Assembly: GCF_041261445.1 (NCBI RefSeq)
Contig: NZ_JBGCCU010000010.1
Location: 248,001-312,000 of the forward strand
Reading direction: 5' to 3'
Length of the DNA stretch: 64,000 nucleotides
Origin: Catenulispora sp. EB89
GTDB lineage: Bacteria > Actinomycetota > Actinomycetes > Streptomycetales > Catenulisporaceae
A program made the position numbers and the translations under genes. The notes beneath the pieces are model-generated. The model saw only the letters and a list, made by a program, of their open reading frames with translations. It made no database searches and was not told where the DNA came from. Shown here in pieces: positions 48,907 through 57,502 of this stretch (position 1 is the stretch's first letter; every line of letters begins with the position of its first letter).

Positions 48907-50312
48907 GCACGGGAAAGAGCAACACCCTGAGCCGCGGCCGGGTCTACACGATCCTGGTCGTCGGGCTCACGCCGCGGCTGCTGCAGTTCATGCCGGCGCT
49001 GCGCAAGGTCGCCGAGAACGGCTTCGCGGCGAACCTGGACCCGGTGTTCCCGGCGGTCACCACGCCGGTGCAGTCCAGCATGCTGACCGGCCGCTACCCC
49101 GACGAGCACGGCATCGTCGGCAACGGCTGGTTCTTCCGCGACCTCGGCGAGGTCCACTTCTGGAAGCAGCACAACGCCCTGGTGTCCGGCGAGAAGGTCT
49201 GGCACGCCGCCCGCAAGGCCGATCCGGAGTTCACCGTCGGCAACATGTGCTGGTGGTACGCGATGGGCATGGAGATCGACTCGGTCCTCACACCGCGGCC
49301 GGTCTTCCACTACGACGGCTCCATCGAGCCCGACCTGTACACCCGGCCCGACGGGATGCGCGCGGACCTGCAGCGCCGGTTCGGCACCTTCCCGCTGGCC
49401 GAGTTCTGGAGTCCGCTGTCCAACATCAAGCCCAGCAAGTGGCTGGTGGCCGCCGCCCGGCACCAGCTGGACGAGGCGCCGCACGACCTGGACCTGCTGT
49501 ACATCCCGCACCTGGACTACGACCTCCAGCGCTACGGCGCCGACGGGCCCGAGGCCGTGCAGGCCGCCAAGGAGCTCGACACCGTCCTGGCCCCGCTGCT
49601 CAAGGACCTGGACGACCGCGGCTACCGGACCCTGATCGTCAGCGAGTACGGCCTGACCACCGTGGACCGGCCCATCGACATCAACCGCGCCCTGCGCCGC
49701 GCCGGACTGCTCAACGTCTACAGCCAGCACGGCATGGAGTACCTGGACCCGTGGACCTCCGCGGCGTTCGCCGTCTCCGACCACCAGGCCGCGCACGTCT
49801 ACATCAAGGACCCGGCCGCCCACCAGGAGACCGTGCGCGGCCTGATCGCCGAACTGCCCGGCGTCGACCAGGTCCTGGACCGCGAGCAGCAGGGCAAGTA
49901 CCGCATCGGGCACGCGCGGGCCGGCGAACTCGTCGCGGTCGCCGACCCGACGTCCTGGTTCACGTACTACTACTGGCTCGACGACGACCGGGCCCCGGAC
50001 TTCGCCCGCTGCATGGACTTCTTCAAGAAGCCCGGCTACGACCCGGCGGAGCTGTTCTTCGACCCCGACGACCGGTTCGTGAAGGTGCGCGCGGCGTACC
50101 AGCTGGCGCGGATGAAGCTGGGGATGCGCTCCGGCTTCAACGTCGTCCCGCTGGACCCGTCCTGCGTGCGCGGCAGCCACGGCCGGCTGCCCGACCGCGC
50201 CGAGGACGGCCCGATGGTGCTGTGCAGCGAGCCCGCCCTGGAGGCGAAGTCGTTCCACGCCACCGACGTCAAGTCCCTGATCCTGCGCACCGCGGGCCTG
50301 GAGGCGCTGTGA
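48903..50312 (+). CDS. AlkP-superfamily nucleotide pyrophosphatase/phosphodiesterase-like protein
   Basis: 469 residues from ATG 48903; no signal peptide. VVGLTPRLLQ, FPAVTTPVQSSMLTGRYPDEHGIVGNGWFFRDL, PHLDYDLQRYG, IVSEYGLTTV and VSDHQAAHVYI identify the branch of AlkP-type phosphodiesterases that accompanies ebo genes. The threonine in AVT is the expected nucleophile. In relatives I recall an Asp directly before VVGLTP that binds metal; here it is Leu (ILVVGL), which deserves a check. It may split a nucleotide or diphosphate from the product. GTGA overlap with the next gene. Confidence 0.8.
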   Translation: MSTGKSNTLSRGRVYTILVVGLTPRLLQFMPALRKVAENGFAANLDPVFPAVTTPVQSSMLTGRYPDEHGIVGNGWFFRDLGEVHFWKQHNALVSGEKVWHAARKADPEFTVGNMCWWYAMGMEIDSVLTPRPVFHYDGSIEPDLYTRPDGMRADLQRRFGTFPLAEFWSPLSNIKPSKWLVAAARHQLDEAPHDLDLLYIPHLDYDLQRYGADGPEAVQAAKELDTVLAPLLKDLDDRGYRTLIVSEYGLTTVDRPIDINRALRRAGLLNVYSQHGMEYLDPWTSAAFAVSDHQAAHVYIKDPAAHQETVRGLIAELPGVDQVLDREQQGKYRIGHARAGELVAVADPTSWFTYYYWLDDDRAPDFARCMDFFKKPGYDPAELFFDPDDRFVKVRAAYQLARMKLGMRSGFNVVPLDPSCVRGSHGRLPDRAEDGPMVLCSEPALEAKSFHATDVKSLILRTAGLEAL

Positions 50313-51367
50313 GCACCGTCTCGGGGCAGACCGCCACGCTCAGCCCGGACCAGGCGGCCACCATCCAGACCGATCTGGCCGAACGGCGCGCGCTGCTGCG
50401 CCGCGGCCTGCACGACGCGGTCGCCCGGCTGGGCGCCGACGTCCGGGCCATCGTGTCCTACCACCTGGGCTGGACCGACTCCGACGGCCGGCCGGCCAGC
50501 GCCGACTCCGGCAAGCTCCTGCGCGGCAGCATGGCCCTGCTCGGCGCCGAGGCCTTCGGCGCCACGCCGGAGGCCGGGCTTCCCGGCGCGGTCGCGGTGG
50601 AGCTGGTCCACAACTTCTCCCTGCTCCACGACGACATCATCGACCTGGACCGGGAGCGTCGGCACCGGCCGACCGCCTGGACCGTGTTCGGCGTCGGGCC
50701 GACGATCGTGGCCGGCGACGCGCTGCTGACGCTGGCGGTGCACACGGTGCTCGAAGCGCCCTCGCCGACCGCCGCCGAGGCCGCCTCGGTGCTGCTGTCG
50801 GCCACCGTCGCGATGATCGACGGCCAGGCCCTGGACCTGAGCTACCAGGTCCGTCGGGACGTGACCACCGGCGAGGTGGGCGCGATGTCGGAGAAGAAGA
50901 CCGGGGCGCTGCTGGGCTGCGCGGCGGCGATCGGCGCGGTGCTGGCCGGCGCCGACCGGCCGGCGTGGGAGGAGATGCGCGAGTTCGGGACCCGGCTGGG
51001 CGTGGCGTTCCAGGCCGTCGACGACGTGCTGGGCACCTGGGGCGATCCGCTGGTGACCGGCAAGGACGTGGGCAGCGACCTGCGCCGCCGCAAGCTCACC
51101 CTGCCGCTGGCCGCCGCGCTGGCGGCCGAGGGCGAGCACGCCGAGGAACTGCGGGCCCTGATGAACGCGGCCAGCGACCTCGAACCCTGGTACGTGCGGC
51201 GGGCGACGGCGCTGTTGGACGCCTGCGGCGCCCGCGGCTGGACCGAGGAGCACGCCCGCGAGCAGTTCGGGGTGGCCGTGGCCGCCCTGGACCGGGCCGG
51301 TGTCGTGGGACGTCCGCGCGAACTGCTGCACGGCATAGCCGCCTTCTCGGTCTGGCGCGCTTATTGA
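50309..51367 (+). CDS. Polyprenyl diphosphate synthase (GGPP synthase-like)
   Basis: 352 residues from GTG 50309. First Asp-rich motif D108-D-I-I-D112, then the arginine region RRHRPTAW, the KTGALLGCAA segment and the second motif D238-DVLGTWGD-246, all features of trans-prenyl synthases of the actinobacterial GGPP-synthase-like branch. The residues before the first motif (Phe-Ser-Leu-Leu-His) set chain length, but I cannot predict it. It elongates the IPP/DMAPP made by the MEP enzymes for EboC. Confidence 0.92.
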   Translation: MSTVSGQTATLSPDQAATIQTDLAERRALLRRGLHDAVARLGADVRAIVSYHLGWTDSDGRPASADSGKLLRGSMALLGAEAFGATPEAGLPGAVAVELVHNFSLLHDDIIDLDRERRHRPTAWTVFGVGPTIVAGDALLTLAVHTVLEAPSPTAAEAASVLLSATVAMIDGQALDLSYQVRRDVTTGEVGAMSEKKTGALLGCAAAIGAVLAGADRPAWEEMREFGTRLGVAFQAVDDVLGTWGDPLVTGKDVGSDLRRRKLTLPLAAALAAEGEHAEELRALMNAASDLEPWYVRRATALLDACGARGWTEEHAREQFGVAVAALDRAGVVGRPRELLHGIAAFSVWRAY

Positions 51368-51408
51368 TCACCCCCGCTCACCGACACACCAAAGTACGGA
51401 GCTGACTC

Positions 51409-53565
51409 ATGGATCTTCTCGCCCGGTGGTGCCACCAGCACCGCCGCCTCGTCCTCGTCTTCTGGCTCGTGGGCATCCTCGCGGTATTCGGACTGGGACA
51501 GGCGGTGAAACCGCACTACCGGGCCGGGGACCTGCTGCCCGGGACCGGCTCCCGGCAGGCCGCCGACGTGCTGGCCTCCGGGTTCCCGGCGCAGGCCGGG
51601 GACGAGGACGTCATCGTGATCTCGGTGGCCGCCGGCAGCGTGCGCGACCCCGACGTGCGGGCGCCGATGACGGCGATGCTCGGCCGGGTCGCGGCGCTGC
51701 CGCACGTGCGCGACGTGCAGAGCCCGTACACGCCCGGCGGCGCGGCGGACGTCAGCGCGAACGGCCGGGTGGCCTACGCGAACATCACCTTCGACCAGCC
51801 GGTCGACACCCTGCCGACCTCGGCGGTGAAGAAGGTGGTGGACACCGCGACCGCGGCCGGCGACGCGCGGGTCCGCGTGAACGCCGGCGGCAACGCGGTG
51901 TCGCAGGCCACGATGACGGTCGACACCACGGTCAGCGAGATCGTCGGGGTGCTGGCGGCGATGCTGATCCTGTTGTTCGCCTTCCGCTCCCTGGTGTCCG
52001 CCACGCTGCCGCTGATCTCGGCGCTGGTCTCGCTGCTGCCCTCGATCGCGCTGATCGGCATGGTCTCGCGGGCGCTGGTGGTGCCGAGCTTCGCCTCCAG
52101 CCTCACGATCCTGTTGAACCTGGGGGTCGGCATCGACTACGCGCTCTTCCTGGTCACCAGGCAACGCAGGGGACTGTTGGAGGGGGAGACGCCGCAGGAC
52201 GCGATCGTCAGCACCATGCGGACGGCCGGCCGCTCGGTCCTGTACGCCGGGCTCGTGGTGTGCCTGGCGCTGCTCAGCCTGATGGGCATGGGGATCGGCT
52301 ACCTGTCCGGGATGGGCGCCGCGGCCGCGATCGGCATCGCGTTCACCGCCCTGGCCGCCCTGACCCTGACGCCGGCGCTGCTCGGCTTCTTCGGGGACAA
52401 GGTCTTCAGCCGCCGGGAGCGGCACCGGATGGCGCAGGGCATCCAGCCGCTGGACGTCACCAGCCCCGGCTGGGCGCGCTGGGCGCGGGTGGTCCAGGGC
52501 CGGCCCGCGGCCTTCGCCGCGCTGTCCGCGCTGATCATCGTGGTGCTGGCGCTGCCGGTGTTCTCGATCCGGCTCGGGGCCAGCGACCAGGGCAACGACC
52601 CGACCTCCAGCACCACCCGGCGGGCCTACGACGACCTGGCCGCCGGATTCGGGCCCGGGTTCAACGGGCCCTTGTTCATCGTCGTGCAGGGCGCCTCGGC
52701 CCCGGCGGCGGCCACCGCCGTCGCCTCGGCCGTGGCGGCCACGCCGGGCGTCACCTCGGTGCGTCCGCCGCAGCTCGCGCCGTCCGGGCAGGTGGGGCTG
52801 ATCGAGGCGTTCCCGACCGCCGCGCCGCAGTCCCAGGCCACGGTCGACCTGGTCGGGAAGCTGCGGGCCAGTGTTCTGCCGCACGCGGTGGCCGGGACCG
52901 GTGCCGCGGTCTACGTCGGCGGCTTCACCGCGACCCAGATCGACTTCACGCACGCGGTCGGCACCAAGCTGCCGATCTTCATCGTCATCGTCGCGCTGTT
53001 CGGCGCGGTGCTGGTCACCGTGGCCTTCCGCAGCCTGTTCATCGCCGGGCTCACCGCGGTGATGAACCTGCTCGCGGTCGGCGTCTGCTTCGGCATCATC
53101 ACCGCGATCTTCAACTGGGGCTGGGCCGGCAGCCTGCTGGGCCTGGGCCGGCCCGGGCCGATCGACGCGTTCCTGCCGGTGTTCCTGTTCTCCATCCTGT
53201 TCGGCCTGTCGATGGACTACCAGGTGTTCCTCATCGGCCGGATCCACGACGGCTGGCACCGCACCGGGCGGGCGCGCGAGGCGGTGGCGGCCGGCCAGAC
53301 CGAGACCGGCCGGGTGATCACCGCGGCGGCCGGCGTCATGGTGCTGGTGTTCCTGTCCTTCGCCACCGGCAACCGGCTGGAGACGCTGTTCGGCATCGGG
53401 CTCGGCGCGACCGTGCTGCTCGACGCCTTCGTGATCCGGACGATGCTGGTCCCGGCGATCCTGCACCTGGCGGGGTCCCGCGCGTGGTGGGCCCCGCGCT
53501 GGCTGGCGCGGACGCCGAGCACGCGCCCGGAGAGCGACCACGAACCCGAGGGGGCTTATCAATGA
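51409..53565 (+). CDS. MMPL/RND-family membrane transporter
   Basis: 718 residues with about 11-12 membrane helices and two large extracytoplasmic loops (~35-185 and ~390-520). VGIDYALFLVTRQRRGLLEGETPQDAI and FGLSMDYQVFLIGRIHDGW are the paired Asp-Tyr motifs of MMPL proteins, which use proton flow to export lipids. Placed between a prenyl synthase and dxs, it is the likely exporter of the cluster's prenyl-lipid. The stop overlaps dxs (ATGA). Confidence 0.93.
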   Translation: MDLLARWCHQHRRLVLVFWLVGILAVFGLGQAVKPHYRAGDLLPGTGSRQAADVLASGFPAQAGDEDVIVISVAAGSVRDPDVRAPMTAMLGRVAALPHVRDVQSPYTPGGAADVSANGRVAYANITFDQPVDTLPTSAVKKVVDTATAAGDARVRVNAGGNAVSQATMTVDTTVSEIVGVLAAMLILLFAFRSLVSATLPLISALVSLLPSIALIGMVSRALVVPSFASSLTILLNLGVGIDYALFLVTRQRRGLLEGETPQDAIVSTMRTAGRSVLYAGLVVCLALLSLMGMGIGYLSGMGAAAAIGIAFTALAALTLTPALLGFFGDKVFSRRERHRMAQGIQPLDVTSPGWARWARVVQGRPAAFAALSALIIVVLALPVFSIRLGASDQGNDPTSSTTRRAYDDLAAGFGPGFNGPLFIVVQGASAPAAATAVASAVAATPGVTSVRPPQLAPSGQVGLIEAFPTAAPQSQATVDLVGKLRASVLPHAVAGTGAAVYVGGFTATQIDFTHAVGTKLPIFIVIVALFGAVLVTVAFRSLFIAGLTAVMNLLAVGVCFGIITAIFNWGWAGSLLGLGRPGPIDAFLPVFLFSILFGLSMDYQVFLIGRIHDGWHRTGRAREAVAAGQTETGRVITAAAGVMVLVFLSFATGNRLETLFGIGLGATVLLDAFVIRTMLVPAILHLAGSRAWWAPRWLARTPSTRPESDHEPEGAYQ

Positions 53566-55478
53566 CCACTGTCACGACACCGGACACAACTCCGGAGGCG
53601 ACTTCGGAGACTTCTTCGGAGACGAGGGCGTTCTTCGACAGCCCCGCCGACCTCAGGGAGCTGTCCTCCGAGGAGCTGACCGAGGCGGCCCGGCAGATCC
53701 GCCGCTTCCTGGTCGACACGGTGTCCGCCACCGGCGGGCACCTGGGCTCCAACCTCGGCGCGGTCGAGCTGACGCTCGCGCTGCACCGGGTCTACGACTC
53801 GCCGCGGGACGCGGTGCTGTGGGACACCGGCCACCAGGCCTACGTCCACAAGCTCGTCACCGGGCGCGGTCCGCGGTTCAGCACGCTGCGGCAGGCCGGC
53901 GGCGTGTCCGGCTACCCGAACCGGGCCGAGTCGCCGCACGACTGGATCGAGAACAGCCACGCCTCGACCGCCACCGCCTACGCGCACGGCCTGGCGCAGG
54001 CCTTCGCCTCGCGCGGGGAGCGGCGGCGGGTGGTGGCGGTGGTCGGCGACGGCTCGCTGACCGGCGGCATGGCCTTCGAAGGGCTCAACAACCTCGGCCG
54101 CAGCGGGCTGCACGCCGTCGTCGTGCTCAACGACAACGGCCGCTCCTACGCCCCGACCGCCTCGCGGCTCCAGGAGCGGCTGCGGGGGAGTGTGAGCTCC
54201 AAGCTGCACGACCTGGAGGCGCGGCAGATGGCGGCGCTGCTCGGCCGGGACGGCACCGGGCCGGCCGGCGCGGAGCTGCACGCGATGTATCTGGCGCTCG
54301 GCGGGGCCCCGCGCCCGGAGTCCTTCTTCCACTCGCTCGGCCTGGCCTACATCGGCCCGGTCGACGGGCATTCGGTGCCGGAGGTGGAGCGCGCGCTGCG
54401 CGAGGCCGAAGCGGTCGCCGGGCCGGTCGTGGTGCACGTGGTGACGCGCAAGGGCCGCGGCTACTCCTTCGCCGAGGACGACGAGGAGAAGTGCCTGCAC
54501 GACGTCTCGGTGTTCGATCCGGTGGCCGGGCCCGCGGCCTCCGTCCCGGGCGGCTATACCGGCGCCTTCGCCAGGACCCTGATAGAGCTGGCCGAGCAGG
54601 ACGAGCGGATCCACGCCCTCACGGCGGCGATGCCCGGCCCCACCGGCCTGCTGGCCTTCCAGGCCCGCTTCCCGGACCGGTTCCACGACGTCGGGATCGC
54701 CGAGCAGCACGCGGTGGCGATGGCCGGAGCGCTGGCGATGGGTGGCCTGCGGCCGGTGGTCGCGGTCTACTCCACGTTCCTGTCGCGCGCCTTCGACCAG
54801 CTGATGCTGGATGTCGGCCTGCACGGCCAGCCGGTGGTGTTCGCCCTGGACCGGGCCGGGATCACCGGCGACGACGGCCCGAGCCACCACGGGGTCTCGG
54901 ACCTGGCGTTGTGTTCGCTGGTGCCGGGGATGACGGTGCTGGCGCCGGCCACGCCCGACGAGCTCTCGGGCATGCTTCGATACGCGCTGACCCTGCCGGG
55001 CCCCTCGGCGATCCGGTGGCCGAAGGGCACGCCGGTTGACGTCCCGGGTGCTCCGGGCGTGGGCGGTGGGGCGCGGCTGCTGTGGCCGGCGGCCGACCCC
55101 GAGCGGGCCGTCGCGGTGCTCGCGGTCGGGCGGATGTGCGCGGCGGCGCTGGGCGCGGCCGAGCTGGCCGCGGCTTCGGGCGCGGACGTCGCGGTGTGGG
55201 ACGTGCGCTGCGTCAAGCCGCTGGACGAGCGGATGCTGGAGGCCGCGGCGGTCCATCGTGCCGTGGTGACGGTCGAGGACGGGTTCGCCGTGGGCGGAGC
55301 CGGTTCGGCGATCGCCGCCGCGCTGGCCGCGCGGCGTCCGGGCTCTGCGGCGCCGACGCTTTTGGGCGTGCCCGACCGCTATCTGGCGCACGGGAAGCCC
55401 GACGCGGTGCTGGCCGGGATCGGGTTGGACGCCGAGGGGATCGCGGCGGCCGTGCTCGCGGCGGCGCGGCGGTCCTGA
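53562..55478 (+). CDS. dxs: 1-deoxy-D-xylulose 5-phosphate synthase
   Basis: 638 residues. It condenses pyruvate and glyceraldehyde 3-phosphate with thiamine diphosphate, the entry to the MEP pathway. ThDP motif GDGSLTGGMAFEGLNN, HLGSNLGAVEL, DTGHQAYVHK, VGIAEQHAV and DGPSHHG are present. The first ~25 residues are a Thr/Glu/Ser-rich extension. Being in this operon, it should raise IPP supply when the cluster is on. A terminator follows. Confidence 0.96.
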   Translation: MTTVTTPDTTPEATSETSSETRAFFDSPADLRELSSEELTEAARQIRRFLVDTVSATGGHLGSNLGAVELTLALHRVYDSPRDAVLWDTGHQAYVHKLVTGRGPRFSTLRQAGGVSGYPNRAESPHDWIENSHASTATAYAHGLAQAFASRGERRRVVAVVGDGSLTGGMAFEGLNNLGRSGLHAVVVLNDNGRSYAPTASRLQERLRGSVSSKLHDLEARQMAALLGRDGTGPAGAELHAMYLALGGAPRPESFFHSLGLAYIGPVDGHSVPEVERALREAEAVAGPVVVHVVTRKGRGYSFAEDDEEKCLHDVSVFDPVAGPAASVPGGYTGAFARTLIELAEQDERIHALTAAMPGPTGLLAFQARFPDRFHDVGIAEQHAVAMAGALAMGGLRPVVAVYSTFLSRAFDQLMLDVGLHGQPVVFALDRAGITGDDGPSHHGVSDLALCSLVPGMTVLAPATPDELSGMLRYALTLPGPSAIRWPKGTPVDVPGAPGVGGGARLLWPAADPERAVAVLAVGRMCAAALGAAELAAASGADVAVWDVRCVKPLDERMLEAAAVHRAVVTVEDGFAVGGAGSAIAAALAARRPGSAAPTLLGVPDRYLAHGKPDAVLAGIGLDAEGIAAAVLAAARRS

Positions 55479-55498
55479 GGGGGTCGCGGTGTGAATGC

Positions 55499-55528
55499 TT
55501 CCGGCGCCGACACCTGACGGCGCCGGAA
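55499..55528. terminator. Terminator between convergent dxs and tetR
   Basis: TTCCGGCGCCG and CGGCGCCGGAA form a perfect 11-pair stem with an 8-base loop, 20 bases after the dxs stop, and can serve both directions. Confidence 0.8.
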
Positions 55529-55565
55529 CATTCTCGGCTCGACCTGCTGCGGTCGGTGTGCTCCG

Positions 55566-56258
55566 TCAGTGGTCGCGGTCGGCCAGGAGCTGCTTGCGGA
55601 ACACGTCCTTGACGGTCTGCAGGGCCTTCTTCTGGTCGGCCTCGTCGCGGTGCATGCTGTCGGCGAAGACCCCGTGCATGCCGTGGACCAGGAAGCCCAC
55701 GACGTCCTCGGGATCGTCGACCTCGAACTCCCCGGAGACGATGCCCTCGCGGACGTGCATCATCAGGCCGTCGCGGGCCATCTGGACCTCGGTGCCGTCG
55801 TCGCCCACGGCCTCGTGGAAGAGCAGGAACAGCAGCTGCGCGTTGACCTTCGTGAACTCGAATATGGTCTCCACGAACCGCTCGACCCGGTCGATCACGG
55901 CGGCCGACTGCCCGTCGGCGGCGGCCGCGTGGCACGTCGCGAGCATGCGCTGGACGTGACGGATCCGCAACGCGGCCAGCACCTGGGCCTTGGACTTGAA
56001 GTAGAGGTAGGTCGTGCCCTTGGCGAGCCCGGCGGTCCCGGCGATCTCGTCCATGGTCAGAGCGCTCATGCCCTTGGCCAGCAGGATCTCGGTCGCGGCG
56101 TCGAGGATCTGGTCGGGCCGGCTCTCCGGGGCCCGGCGCGGTCCGCGCGAGGCCGACGCGGGACTGTCGGCCGCCGACGCGGGACTGTCGGCCTGGGCCG
56201 GGGACGGCGTCCCCTCGGCGTCGTGGGGGGCGACGGCGGCGCTGGCGCCATCGTTCAT
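55566..56258 (-). CDS. TetR-family regulator, probable repressor of the ebo-like cluster
   Basis: 230 residues. The HTH is clear (ILDAATEILLAKGMSALTMDEIAGTAGLAKGTTYLYFKSK, residues ~50-90, read in two parts) with a helical ligand domain after it. The first ~45 residues are low-complexity Ala/Ser/Pro with ADSPASA repeated. It is convergent with dxs and divergent from the ferredoxin gene, with a TGACTAACGGTCAGTCA site between; the same palindrome marks the other two cluster promoters. A prenyl or acyl intermediate could be the inducer, which is inference. Confidence 0.88.
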   Translation of the reverse strand: MNDGASAAVAPHDAEGTPSPAQADSPASAADSPASASRGPRRAPESRPDQILDAATEILLAKGMSALTMDEIAGTAGLAKGTTYLYFKSKAQVLAALRIRHVQRMLATCHAAAADGQSAAVIDRVERFVETIFEFTKVNAQLLFLLFHEAVGDDGTEVQMARDGLMMHVREGIVSGEFEVDDPEDVVGFLVHGMHGVFADSMHRDEADQKKALQTVKDVFRKQLLADRDH

Positions 56259-56358
56259 GGGGCGGTTACTCCTTTCGGCGGCCGTGGCGTCAGGGGGTGG
56301 AGAGGTCGGAACCGGGACTGTTGACTCCCACCACGGCGGACTGCGACACTTGGCGTAC

Positions 56359-56375
56359 TGACTAACGGTCAGTCA
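56359..56375. promoter_or_regulatory. TetR-type operator between tetR and the ferredoxin gene
   Basis: TGACTAACGGTCAGTCA differs by one base from the perfect palindrome at 42999-43015. It lies 101 bases before the tetR start and 49 before the ferredoxin start, suiting control of both. Confidence 0.85.
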
Positions 56376-56423
56376 CTCATGTTCTCGCATTCTATATCCT
56401 ATCGACCCCGAGAGGCATCTCCC

Positions 56424-56762
56424 GTGTCCCCTTCGAAACACACCGAGAACTCGGAGAACGCCGCCGAGGCCGCCGACGAGGTCGTGTGCCGGTCCAAGGC
56501 CGAACCCGGCTCGGCCCTGCCGATCGTGGACCGGAACCGCTGCGAGGGTGCGCGCGACTGCGTGGACGTGTGTCCGTACGACGTCTTCGAGGTCAGGACG
56601 TTGACCGGCGCGGAGCGGCAGGGGCTGTCGCTGGTCGGGACGGTCAAGTCGTTCTTCCACGGGTACCAGCAGGCGTTCGTCGTGCGGCCGCAGGACTGCC
56701 ACGCGTGCGGGCTGTGCGTGAAGGCGTGTCCGGAGAACGCGATCACGCTGCGCAAGGTGTGA
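56424..56762 (+). CDS. Bacterial-type ferredoxin, probable 7Fe or 8Fe, of the cluster regulon
   Basis: 112 residues from GTG 56424, preceded by GAGAGG; an ATG at 56379 lies in frame but close to the operator. Cluster II has C92, C95, C98 and C50 for [4Fe-4S]. Cluster I has C40, C46 and C102, but the second position is Ala43, so a [3Fe-4S] centre is likely. A ~35-residue insertion separates the two motifs. IspG and IspH both require low-potential electrons, so this ferredoxin may feed them. Confidence 0.82.
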   Translation: MSPSKHTENSENAAEAADEVVCRSKAEPGSALPIVDRNRCEGARDCVDVCPYDVFEVRTLTGAERQGLSLVGTVKSFFHGYQQAFVVRPQDCHACGLCVKACPENAITLRKV

Positions 56763-56796
56763 TCCGGGTGTGATCCGGGTGTAACTCGAGGGTGAT

Positions 56797-57441
56797 TCAG
56801 GACACTGAGTTTTCTCGGACGAACAGCGCGGTCGCGTCGGCGACGAGTGCTTCGGCCTGTTCCAAGGGCATCTTCAGGGTACTGACGAGCCCGGCGATGC
56901 CCTGGAACGTGGCCATGACGATCAGTAGCAGGCGTTCGGGATCGCCGGGGCGCAGGTCCCCGGATTCGTGTCCTTGGCGGATCAGTTCCTTGAGGATCGA
57001 ATATGGGCGCTGATATACCTTGACCGCTGCTTCCGGTCCGTCGGCGCCGGCGCCGGTCATCATGAGGTCCAGCAGTGCCGGGTTGTCCAGGGCGAAGCGG
57101 ACGTAGGCGGTCGCGGCGGCTTGGAGCCGTGCTGCGAAATCCTTGCCGGCTTTCTTTGCCCCGCCGGCCTCCTTGGCGGCTCTTTCGGTGGCGGCGGTGA
57201 TCGCGTCCCCGAGGCGCGTGTATCCGACGGCGGCGAGCTCTTCGAGCAGTGCCTGGCGGTCGCGGAAGTGGCGGCTCGGCGCGCCGTGGCTCACGCCTGC
57301 CTGGCGTGCGAGTTCGCGCAGTGTCACTTGCTCGACGCCTTGCTCGCGCAGCGTGCGCTCGGCCGCGGTGAGCAGCGCGGCGCGCAGGCTTCCGTGGTGG
57401 TAGGGCTTCTCCCCGCTGCGGTACGGCTCTGGTTCCGGCAC
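56797..57441 (-). CDS. TetR-family regulator with WHG domain
   Basis: 214 residues. HTH: AALLTAAERTLREQGVEQVTLRELARQAGVSHGAPSRHFRDRQALLEEL (in parts), with the WHG-type C-terminal domain (YVRFALDNPALLDLMM). Divergent from the SDR gene with a perfect inverted repeat between them. It probably represses the SDR gene and itself. It begins 35 bases past the ferredoxin on the opposite strand and belongs to a different unit. Confidence 0.88.
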   Translation of the reverse strand: MPEPEPYRSGEKPYHHGSLRAALLTAAERTLREQGVEQVTLRELARQAGVSHGAPSRHFRDRQALLEELAAVGYTRLGDAITAATERAAKEAGGAKKAGKDFAARLQAAATAYVRFALDNPALLDLMMTGAGADGPEAAVKVYQRPYSILKELIRQGHESGDLRPGDPERLLLIVMATFQGIAGLVSTLKMPLEQAEALVADATALFVRENSVS

Positions 57442-57456
57442 GGCGACAGCCTATCC

Positions 57457-57479
57457 CAATGTTGTCGTTGACAACATTG
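57457..57479. promoter_or_regulatory. TetR operator between tetR and the SDR gene
   Basis: CAATGTTGTC and GACAACATTG form a perfect 10-base inverted repeat with a 3-base spacer, 16 bases from the tetR start and 23 from the SDR start. Confidence 0.85.
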
Positions 57480-57502
57480 TAGACGCTGCCTACATTGGGG
57501 GC

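Noticed and set aside
43137-51367. Ordinary carotenoid or hopanoid cluster
   Set aside because: No phytoene synthase, squalene synthase or squalene-hopene cyclase gene is present; the EboC/A/B/E set points elsewhere.
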